From Betaproteobacteria bacterium (GTDB lineage: Bacteria; Pseudomonadota; Gammaproteobacteria; Burkholderiales; SG8-41): a stretch of 35,290 bases of DNA. Positions within the stretch are counted from its first letter, which is position 1. Each line of letters begins with the position of its first letter. Location: contig RPOR01000015.1 in NCBI GenBank assembly GCA_003820645.1, positions 1-35,290 of the forward strand. The letters are read 5' to 3'. The notes beneath the pieces were generated by a model, which saw nothing but the letters and a program-made list of their open reading frames with translations, did not search any database and had not been told where the DNA came from. Positions 16,376 to 23,189 of this stretch are shown here, piece by piece. The translations under genes and the position numbers were made by a program.

Positions 16376-16954
16376 TCAGGGCGTCCCGAGCTGCTGTGCC
16401 CGCAATTCCTCGGCAGTGTTGATGTTGCTGAATGCGGACTCATCGGGAAAGTCGACTTCGGCAACCTTCAATCTTGCATACCAGGCGTCGATTTTGCGCC
16501 CCCCTGCCACGAGATAGTCGGCGAGCCCGGCGGCGACCGACTTGCGGCACAGACAGAATACCGGGTGCGACTGGTCGCCGGTGCGGGCGACCGCGAGGTC
16601 GGCCTGCGCACGGTCCAGCGCAGCCCGGAGTTTCTCGATCAGGTCTTCGGGCAGGAACGGCGAATCGCAGGGCACGGTAGCCACCAGCGGATGGGTGGCT
16701 TCGCTGAGGCCGCGATGCAGTCCCGCCAGCGGGCCGACGAAACCGCCAATCGCATCCGGAATCACGCGGTGGCCGAACTGGGCGTAGCGATCAACGTTTT
16801 GATTGGCATTGATCAGGATTTCGTCGACCTGCGGTGCCAGGCGCTCGATGACCCAGGCCACCATCGGCCGTCCGCGCAGCAGCTGCAGTCCCTTGTCGAC
16901 GTGGCCCATGCGCCGGCCCTGGCCGCCGGCGAGCACGACGCCGGTGATTTTCAT
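16376..16954 (-). CDS. mobA: Molybdenum cofactor guanylyltransferase MobA
   Basis: The 192-residue nucleotidyltransferase has the signature VVLAGGQGRRMGHVDKGLQ at its N-terminus, GPLAGLHRGL, and the Mg-binding VPCDSPFLPEDL. MobA attaches GMP to Mo-molybdopterin, giving the guanine dinucleotide form used by DMSO-reductase-family enzymes, including the formate dehydrogenase encoded 6 kb away. Its ATG overlaps the fdhD stop codon by four bases, placing it last in the moaA-fdhD-mobA operon. The short C-terminal region (SAFSNINTAEEL) is also typical. Confidence 0.96.
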   Translation of the reverse strand: MKITGVVLAGGQGRRMGHVDKGLQLLRGRPMVAWVIERLAPQVDEILINANQNVDRYAQFGHRVIPDAIGGFVGPLAGLHRGLSEATHPLVATVPCDSPFLPEDLIEKLRAALDRAQADLAVARTGDQSHPVFCLCRKSVAAGLADYLVAGGRKIDAWYARLKVAEVDFPDESAFSNINTAEELRAQQLGTP

Positions 16955-17811
16955 GCCGAGGCGAGCATGGTGGGGGCAAGCTGCTTGACGAAACGGTGAC
17001 GCCCCGTAAACAGCAGGTAGTGCTTGTTGACGGCGCGACCGAGCATGGTGATGCCGGTGCGCTGCGCGATGTCATGGCCCATCTGGGTGAGGCCCGAGCG
17101 CGACACCAGGAACGGAATCTGCATCTGCGCGGCCTTGATGACCATTTCGGAGGTCAGGCGGCCGGTGGTGTAGAAAATCTTGTCGGAACCGTCCATACCG
17201 TTCAGCCACATCAGTCCGGCAATGGCATCCACGGCATTGTGCCGGCCGACGTCTTCGACAAAATCGAGAATTTCCGCACGCTCGCCATCGAGCGTCGCCA
17301 GTGCACAGCCATGCACGGCGCCTGCGGATTTGTAGATGGTCTCATGCCGGCGTACCGCATCAAGCAGGCTGTAGAGGCCGCTTTCGGTCAGGCGGACGTC
17401 ATCGCGCAGTTTGATCTGGTCGATTTCGTCCATCAAGTCGCCAAATACCGTGCCCTGGCCGCAACCGGTGGTTACCGTGCGTTTTTTCATGCGCTGGTCG
17501 AGATTCTTGATGGCCCGGCGGGTGGTCACCGCGGCGGATGCCGTTTCCCAGTCGACCTGCACCTCGGCAATGGCGTCGATCGAGGAGATCAGGCGCTGGT
17601 TGCGCAGATAACCGATGACCAGCGCCTCCGGCGCCTGGCCGAGCGTCATCAGCGTCACGACCTCGCGCTTGTCGACATAAATGGTCAGCGGATGTTCACC
17701 GGCAATCGGCGTGGCGAGCATTTCACCGCGTTCGTTCAGCGCGTCGACTTCCACCGTCAGCGTGCGGGAGGCGGTGCTGATTTTGGTTTTGGCGGAAGAG
17801 GGGATGGCCAC
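16951..17811 (-). CDS. fdhD: Formate dehydrogenase accessory sulfurtransferase FdhD
   Basis: The 286-residue protein has FdhD hallmarks: EHPLTIYVD, LGQAPEALVIGYL, HGCALAT, FVEDVGRHNAVDAIAG, IFYTTGRLTSEMVIKAAQM, LVSRSGLT. FdhD passes sulfur from a cysteine desulfurase to the molybdenum cofactor, which formate dehydrogenase needs for activity. E. coli FdhD has a CxxC (TGCGVCG) loop. Here the loop reads TTGCGQGTVF, keeping only the first cysteine. The gene sits 3 nt after moaA and overlaps mobA by 4 nt. Confidence 0.96.
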   Translation of the reverse strand: MAIPSSAKTKISTASRTLTVEVDALNERGEMLATPIAGEHPLTIYVDKREVVTLMTLGQAPEALVIGYLRNQRLISSIDAIAEVQVDWETASAAVTTRRAIKNLDQRMKKRTVTTGCGQGTVFGDLMDEIDQIKLRDDVRLTESGLYSLLDAVRRHETIYKSAGAVHGCALATLDGERAEILDFVEDVGRHNAVDAIAGLMWLNGMDGSDKIFYTTGRLTSEMVIKAAQMQIPFLVSRSGLTQMGHDIAQRTGITMLGRAVNKHYLLFTGRHRFVKQLAPTMLASA

Positions 17812-17814
17812 GCG

Positions 17815-18849
17815 TCAGCCGCCGATATAGGACATTTCGATTTTCTGCAGCGGCGCAGTGTGCGCGCCGCGGATTTCCGAATAACGGTCCTCGCGTCGCG
17901 ACCAGACGTTGCAGATTGCCGCACGGAGGTCGTCATCGCTGGCGCCGCTACGCAACAGTGCGCGCAGATCATGCCCGGTTGTCGCGAACAGGCAGGTATA
18001 GAGCTGACCTTCGGTGGAGATGCGCGCGCGGGTACAGTCGCGGCAGAACGCCTGGGTGACCGAAGCAATCACGCCGATTTCGCCGGAGCCGTCGCGGTAG
18101 CGCCAGCGTGCTGCGACTTCGCCAGTGTAATTGGGAGCGGCCGGCTCCAGCGGCATGGCGCGGGCAATGCGCTCGACGATTTCGCGCGCACTGACCACGT
18201 CATCCATGCGCCAGCCGTTGGTGGCGCCGACATCCATGTATTCGATAAAGCGCAGGATATGCCCGCGTTCGCGGAAGCATCGTGCCATCGGCACGATGCT
18301 GTCTTCATTGAGACCGCGCTTCACCACCATGTTGATCTTGATCGGGGAGAAACCGGCGGCCGCCGCGGCGTCGATCCCCTCGAGTACCCTGCTCACCGGG
18401 AAGTCGACATCGTTCATCGCCTTGAACACGGCATCATCGAGGGAGTCGAGGCTGACGGTGATGCGCTGCAATCCCGCGGCGCGCAGCGCGGCAGCCTTCT
18501 TTGCCAACAGCGAGCCGTTGGTCGTCAGCGTCAGATCGAGGCCGGGAATCGCGGCCAGCATCCGGATCAGCTGCTCGATATTGCGGCGTACCAAGGGTTC
18601 GCCGCCGGTGATGCGGATTTTTTCGATGCCGTGATGCCTGAATACCCGTGCCAGCCGCACAATCTCCTCGAAGCTCAGCAGCGCGGACCGTTCAAGGAAC
18701 TGATAATCGCTGCCGAATTTTTCCTTGGGCATGCAATAGACGCAGCGGAAATTGCAGCGGTCGGTGACGGAAATACGCAGGTCGCGCAGTGGTCGTCCGC
18801 GACGGTCACGGCTGACGGCGCTTTGCAGCAGGGAATTCGGAGGGTGCAT
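17815..18849 (-). CDS. moaA: GTP 3',8-cyclase MoaA
   Basis: This 344-residue radical SAM enzyme catalyses the first step of molybdopterin synthesis together with MoaC. The N-terminal [4Fe-4S] motif is CNFRCVYC (Cys32, 36, 39). A second cluster motif near the C-terminus is [18 protein letters not shown]. The protein ends in the conserved Gly-Gly (SYIGG). [10 protein letters not shown] and TTNGSLL are also typical. The start at 18849 (MHPPNSLL) is preferred, because the longer reading to 18915 would run into the divergent DUF3305 gene and adds nonconserved residues. It is the first gene of the moaA-fdhD-mobA operon, back-to-back with the formate dehydrogenase operon. Confidence 0.96.
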   Translation of the reverse strand: MHPPNSLLQSAVSRDRRGRPLRDLRISVTDRCNFRCVYCMPKEKFGSDYQFLERSALLSFEEIVRLARVFRHHGIEKIRITGGEPLVRRNIEQLIRMLAAIPGLDLTLTTNGSLLAKKAAALRAAGLQRITVSLDSLDDAVFKAMNDVDFPVSRVLEGIDAAAAAGFSPIKINMVVKRGLNEDSIVPMARCFRERGHILRFIEYMDVGATNGWRMDDVVSAREIVERIARAMPLEPAAPNYTGEVAARWRYRDGSGEIGVIASVTQAFCRDCTRARISTEGQLYTCLFATTGHDLRALLRSGASDDDLRAAICNVWSRREDRYSEIRGAHTAPLQKIEMSYIGG

Positions 18850-18905
18850 TCTATGGGTCCCGAGGAGGCGTTGATTATGGCAAAGTAGAATCCCGTGGCG
18901 CAAGG

Positions 18906-19484
18906 ATGACATCACTTGCGAATCAGGTATTTAACCGGGACATCGTGTTGAATCCGCCGGCGTGGTGGCGCAGAATGCGTGCCATGGTTACCGCAAGTCA
19001 GGTGAGTCCGCAGCGCTGGACTGCCGCCGTCATCATGGAGCGGTCGGCGGTGGTCAGTCGCTGGGCCAGCGAGAAGTGGGAAGCCAAGGGTGTGGTGCCC
19101 GATATTGCGCCGGGGTCGACGCCCCGTGTGCTGCTGGATCGGCCGGAATTGACCCGGGTGCTGCATTCCGGTCTGCAGATCGTGCTGCGGCGCGACGAGG
19201 CGGAAGGGCATTACATGAACATCACCTCGCCCGAGCCCAAGGTGTTTGTGTTGTGGCGCATGGTCGAGAGCATGGCCGTACCGCAATTGCTGACCGTGAG
19301 TTATCACGAGGGGGCGCGCTGGATGGATAGTGGCGACAACGTCGATGGTGTGCCGCTGCCGGCGGAACTGCTGCCCTGGATCGCGGTTTTCTGCGAAAAG
19401 CATTACCACCCGGAACCGCGCAAGAAGACCAGGTATGCGACGAGCAGGGACAAAGGGCGCATGGGTAACTGGCGGCCGGATTAA
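18906..19484 (+). CDS. DUF3305 domain protein, formate dehydrogenase operon
   Basis: The product is up to 192 residues. The conserved DUF3305 part starts near [25 protein letters not shown] and runs through [29 protein letters not shown] and [17 protein letters not shown]. It has no signal peptide or membrane segment, and the function is unknown. It occurs next to DUF3306 and formate dehydrogenase genes in many proteobacteria, so a maturation or assembly role is plausible. The start is uncertain: 18906 (only a weak AAGG), 18975 and 18984 are all in frame, and the conserved domain begins after the last of these. It is divergent from moaA, with about 56 bp between starts if 18906 is used. Confidence 0.85.
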   Translation: MTSLANQVFNRDIVLNPPAWWRRMRAMVTASQVSPQRWTAAVIMERSAVVSRWASEKWEAKGVVPDIAPGSTPRVLLDRPELTRVLHSGLQIVLRRDEAEGHYMNITSPEPKVFVLWRMVESMAVPQLLTVSYHEGARWMDSGDNVDGVPLPAELLPWIAVFCEKHYHPEPRKKTRYATSRDKGRMGNWRPD

Positions 19485-19505
19485 TCACTGGCCGTCGCTG
19501 AACGC

Positions 19506-20096
19506 ATGACCGTATCCGATCCCAAGCCCAAGCGGCAGGAGACCGCAGAGCAGTTCCTCGCGCGATGGTCGCAGCGCAAGCAACAGGCGCGTGCGCAAAC
19601 ACCGGCGGCGTCGGCAGGCACTGCGCAGCCGATCGCAGAAACGCCGCTGCCGCAGCTGCCCGCCATCGAGCAACTGGACATCAATTCGGATTTCAGCGGC
19701 TTCTTTCATCCCAAGGTCGACGAGGTGCTGCGGCGCGCTGCGCTGAAAAAGCTGTTCAGCGATCCGCATTTCAATATCATGGATGGCCTCGATACCTACA
19801 TCGACGATTACGCGTCCGATCCGCTGCCTGCCGCGATGCTGGGTGAACTGAAACATGCGCAGCAGATACTCGCCTGGGCACGGGACCGCAAGGAAGATGA
19901 GGGCGGGGAACAGAGGGATCAGGTGCGCCAGGACCAGCCAATGGATGCAGTCGCCGGAGGCTCGCCGATCGTTGCCGACGCTTCGGGTGCCGGGGAGACT
20001 GCTGCAGTTGTTTCGTCCGCACCAGGCGAAGTTCCCGCGGGTCCGGCGGGTGCGGCGGGCAGGCGCGCCGCAAAAGACGACGGGCAGAACGCGTAG
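19506..20096 (+). CDS. DUF3306 domain protein, formate dehydrogenase operon
   Basis: The product is 196 residues. DUF3306 features include the N-terminal ETAEQFLARWSQRKQQAR, the central LDINSDFSGFFHPKVDEVLRRAALKKLF, and FNIMDGLDTYIDDYASDPLP. The C-terminal ~70 residues are low-complexity, Ala/Gly/Pro-rich and probably disordered. It has no signal peptide, and the function is unknown. It lies 21 nt after the DUF3305 gene in the same operon. The two families nearly always travel together with formate dehydrogenase. Confidence 0.87.
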   Translation: MTVSDPKPKRQETAEQFLARWSQRKQQARAQTPAASAGTAQPIAETPLPQLPAIEQLDINSDFSGFFHPKVDEVLRRAALKKLFSDPHFNIMDGLDTYIDDYASDPLPAAMLGELKHAQQILAWARDRKEDEGGEQRDQVRQDQPMDAVAGGSPIVADASGAGETAAVVSSAPGEVPAGPAGAAGRRAAKDDGQNA

Positions 20097-20153
20097 ACTC
20101 CGCACAGCACATCCCGGCACAGTCCGACACAGCGCGACATTTGCAGGAGCGAC

Positions 20154-22232
20154 ATGCGTCACAAGATTTTGTTATGCGATTGCAACCGGACGATGCAGAT
20201 CGACGCCAAGGCCATCGCGGGTGCACTGGATATCGGCAACCCGCCGCGCGTGCAAAGCGAACTGTGCCGGCGGCACCTCGCGGCCTTTGACGCGGCTGTC
20301 AACTCCGGTGACGATCTGCTGGTCGCCTGTACCCAGGAGGCGCCACTGTTTGCAGAGTTGCATGCGGAACTGAAGGGCAAGGGCGCCATCCAGTTTGTCA
20401 ATGTCCGTGAAACTGCGGGCTGGTCGGCAGTCGGGCGACAGGCAGCGCCGAAGATGGCGGCGTTGCTGGCCGCGGCTGATGTGGCCGCACCCGAGCCGGT
20501 GCCCGTGGTGACCTACGAAGCCGGGGTTGAGCTGCTGATCATCGGACCGGGTGCCGCCGCGCTGGCCTGGGCCGAACGCCTGGCCGAACAACTTTCGGTG
20601 ACGGTATTGCTGAGCGATGATGGCCGCGGTGCGGAGTTGCCGGTCGCGCGGCGGTACCCGGTCGTTTCGGGGCGCGTGACGACACTGACCGGCTATCTCG
20701 GCGCGTTTGCAGTGTCCTGGCAGCAGCGCAACCCCATCGATCTGGAAGCCTGTACGCGCTGCGGTGCGTGTATCGAGGCCTGCCCCGAGCAGGCGATCGA
20801 CTTCAGTTACCAGATTGATGCGAAAAAATGCGCCGGTCATCGCAAATGCGTGGCCGCGTGCGGTACTGTTCAGGCCATCGATTTCGCGCGGGCGGACGAT
20901 ATCCGGCAAGACCGCTTCGACCTGGTGCTTGACCTGTCAGCCGAACCGCTCATCCGCCAGCACGGTTTGCCACAGGGCTATTTGGCGCCGGGCCGCGACC
21001 CGCTGGAGCAGGCGCTGGCCGCCGGCCGGTTGACGCAGCTCACCGGAACCTTCGAAAAACCGAAGTTTTTCCTCTACAAGGAAAAGATCTGCGCGCATGC
21101 GCGATCGGAAATCATCGGCTGCACGCAGTGCATCGATGTCTGCTCCACCAGTGCCATCAGCAGCGTGCCCAGGGAAAATCGCGTCGCGATCGAGCCGCAT
21201 CTGTGCATGGGCTGCGGCGGCTGTGCAACGGTATGTCCATCGGGTGCGATGACCTACGCCTATCCGCGGGTTGCCGATGTCGGGCTGCGGCTGAAAGCCG
21301 CGCTCAAGGCCTATGCGGCGGCCGGTGGCCGCAATCCCCGGCTGCTGTTCCACAACAATACCGATGGTCGCGAATTGATCGCCCGCCTCGGCCGTCAGGG
21401 CAAGGGATTGCCCGCCGACATGATACCCATCGAAGTGTTGCATGTTGCCGCCATCGGCATCGATCTGCTGCTGGGCAGCCTGGCATTGGGCGCGGCGCAG
21501 GTGGTGATCCTGGCGGCGGGCTCTGAGGCGCCCGGCTATGCCGAAGCCACGGGGCGCCAGATTGCGCTGGCCGAGGAGATACTCCGGGGTTTCGGGCATG
21601 ACGCCGGCCGCCTCCAATGGCAGGCCGCCGCGAGCCTGCAGCGGGCCGAGCAGGTGCTGTGGAAACTGGTGACGCCGCCGGCGCTGCCTGCAGCCGCGTT
21701 CAACCTGACCAACGACAAGCGCAGTACCCTCGATTTCGTCTTCGACCATTTGCGCCGTCACGCGCCCAAGTCAGTGGATGTGATATCGCTGCAGGGGGGC
21801 GCCCCGTTTGGTGAAATTGCCGTCAATGCGGGGCGGTGCACCCTGTGCATGGCCTGCGTCGGTGCGTGCCCGGAAGGCGCGCTGCTCGATGCCAAGGAAA
21901 CACCGGCGCTACGCTTCATCGAGCAGAACTGCGTGCAATGCGGCTTGTGCGTACGCACATGCCCTGAACGAGCGCTTGAACTGCGGCCGCGATTGTTGCT
22001 GACACCCCAGGCGAAAGCGGCACGGACCCTCAACGAAGCGCAGGCGTTTGCCTGTATCAAATGTGGAAAACCGTTTGGAACCAAGCAGATGGTCGACAAC
22101 ATGCTGGGCAAGCTGGGCAAGCACTCGATGTTTGCCGAAGCCGGTGCACTGGATCGCATCAAGATGTGCGCGGACTGCCGCGTGATCGATCTGTTGCAGA
22201 CTTCGCGGCATGGCAACATCCACGATTTATAG
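20154..22232 (+). CDS. Multi-cluster 4Fe-4S protein (HdrA/MvhD-flavoured polyferredoxin)
   Basis: The product is 692 residues with at least four classic CxxCxxCxxxC motifs: Cys200-210, 351-361, 562-572 and 593-603. A variant set Cys313/323/326/330 and a degenerate KCAGHRKCVAACG are also present. Two CxxC pairs lie near the end (634/637 and 672/675). The N-terminus has Cys8, Cys10, Cys38 and Cys59 spaced as in the N-terminal cluster domain of heterodisulfide reductase HdrA. It is followed by a degenerate Rossmann-like segment (LLIIGPGAAALAWAERLAE). Residues ~420-470 (VLHVAAIGIDLLLGSLALGA) resemble MvhD-type electron-transfer subunits. It is soluble and has no signal peptide. It is encoded between DUF3306 and the chaperone, so it is probably a cytoplasmic electron carrier or maturation factor for formate dehydrogenase. 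The exact role is unknown. Confidence 0.85.
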   Translation: MRHKILLCDCNRTMQIDAKAIAGALDIGNPPRVQSELCRRHLAAFDAAVNSGDDLLVACTQEAPLFAELHAELKGKGAIQFVNVRETAGWSAVGRQAAPKMAALLAAADVAAPEPVPVVTYEAGVELLIIGPGAAALAWAERLAEQLSVTVLLSDDGRGAELPVARRYPVVSGRVTTLTGYLGAFAVSWQQRNPIDLEACTRCGACIEACPEQAIDFSYQIDAKKCAGHRKCVAACGTVQAIDFARADDIRQDRFDLVLDLSAEPLIRQHGLPQGYLAPGRDPLEQALAAGRLTQLTGTFEKPKFFLYKEKICAHARSEIIGCTQCIDVCSTSAISSVPRENRVAIEPHLCMGCGGCATVCPSGAMTYAYPRVADVGLRLKAALKAYAAAGGRNPRLLFHNNTDGRELIARLGRQGKGLPADMIPIEVLHVAAIGIDLLLGSLALGAAQVVILAAGSEAPGYAEATGRQIALAEEILRGFGHDAGRLQWQAAASLQRAEQVLWKLVTPPALPAAAFNLTNDKRSTLDFVFDHLRRHAPKSVDVISLQGGAPFGEIAVNAGRCTLCMACVGACPEGALLDAKETPALRFIEQNCVQCGLCVRTCPERALELRPRLLLTPQAKAARTLNEAQAFACIKCGKPFGTKQMVDNMLGKLGKHSMFAEAGALDRIKMCADCRVIDLLQTSRHGNIHDL

Positions 22233-22313
22233 CCGTACATGTTGCAGGGTTTTTTTGTGCGGAGTGGCGGGGTAGCGTTTTGGGGGAAAGCCACCTAAGA
22301 TGGGTTTCACATA

Positions 22314-22976
22314 GTGACTGCGACAATAGAAAAAATGATCACAGCGACGGTGAGCATTAACCAGCCGCAAGGGGTATTACCGGTCGCTGATGCGGAGGAG
22401 AGCGGTGCGCGGTCTGCGCTGTATGCCGTGCTCAGCCACCTGTTTATTGCCGCGCCCACTCAACCATTGCTGCAGCAGATCGCCGGATCGCGCCAGGCGA
22501 TCGCCGATGACCAGTCGGCGCTCGCGCTCGCCTGGAACCGCTTGTGTGACGCCGCACGCGATGCCGATGCCGCAACCGTGTGCCATGAATTCGACGAGGT
22601 TTTCGTGACTACCGGACGGCCGCCGGTTTCGCTGTATGCATCCAGCTACATGGCGGGACGCCAGCGCGGCCAACTGCTGGCCGAATTGCGCGAAGACCTG
22701 CGGCAGATGGGTTTTGAGCGCTCGGCCGACAGCAACGAATACGAGGACCATCTTTCGGCGCTGTGCGACGTCATGCGCGGCCTGATTGTCGATGAAGCAG
22801 CCGCGGCCGATGCATTTGCGGCGCAGCAGGTCTTTTTCAGGAATTATTTTGCCCCCTGGTATGAGCGCGTATGTACGGCGATCGGTTCCGCCGAGCAGGC
22901 GGCGTTTTACCGTCCGGTGGCGAAGTTCGCCCATGCTTTTTTTGCCAACGAGTCGGAATATTTCGAGTTAGCCTGA
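22314..22976 (+). CDS. TorD/DmsD-family redox enzyme maturation chaperone
   Basis: The 220-residue all-helical protein has TorD-like features: ALYAVLSHLFIAAPTQPLL, CHEFDEVFVTTGRPPVSLYAS, EYEDHLSALCDVMRGLI, FFRNYFAPWYERVC. Such chaperones bind the Tat signal of molybdoenzymes, hold the apoenzyme for cofactor insertion and proofread export. The client is presumably the Tat-dependent alpha subunit encoded two genes downstream. The start is GTG at 22314 or ATG at 22335; neither has a strong ribosome-binding site. The 81-nt gap upstream holds no recognisable gene. Confidence 0.88.
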   Translation: MTATIEKMITATVSINQPQGVLPVADAEESGARSALYAVLSHLFIAAPTQPLLQQIAGSRQAIADDQSALALAWNRLCDAARDADAATVCHEFDEVFVTTGRPPVSLYASSYMAGRQRGQLLAELREDLRQMGFERSADSNEYEDHLSALCDVMRGLIVDEAAAADAFAAQQVFFRNYFAPWYERVCTAIGSAEQAAFYRPVAKFAHAFFANESEYFELA

Positions 22977-22990
22977 AGGAGGTCATGACC

Positions 22991-23179
22991 ATGAGCACCA
23001 AGATGAGTCGCAGAAAATTCATTGCCGCCGCCGGTGTGGGCGGAGCCGCTGCAGCCGCCGTAGTGGCGACCAGGCTCGATGGCACCGCCGGTGCCGAGAT
23101 CAGGCAGACGGCCACCCAGGGCAAGGGTTATCAGCTGACCGCGCACGTGCGCCGTTACTACGAAACCACCAAGGTTTGA
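22991..23179 (+). CDS. Small Tat-signal protein of the formate dehydrogenase region
   Basis: This 62-residue protein is nearly half twin-arginine signal (MSRRKFIAAAGVGGAAAAA). The short mature tail ends in QGKGYQLTAHVRRYYETTKV. It matches the known small 'formate dehydrogenase region Tat target' type found just upstream of catalytic subunits. The start at 22991 is preferred over 22985 because a perfect AAGGAGGT sits 7-8 nt before it but almost touches 22985. The function is unknown. It might be a periplasmic small subunit or an export helper for the alpha subunit, whose gene follows after 10 nt. Confidence 0.88.
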   Translation: MSTKMSRRKFIAAAGVGGAAAAAVVATRLDGTAGAEIRQTATQGKGYQLTAHVRRYYETTKV

Positions 23180-23189
23180 GGAGGGTGCC

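Noticed and set aside
16996-18888. 630-residue plus-strand frame opposite moaA-fdhD
   Set aside because: It is a shadow of moaA and fdhD, both with clear catalytic motifs on the minus strand.
18860-18905. FNR-like site (TTGAT half-site) between moaA and the formate dehydrogenase operon
   Set aside because: Only one half-site is good; the second matches poorly, so it cannot be claimed.
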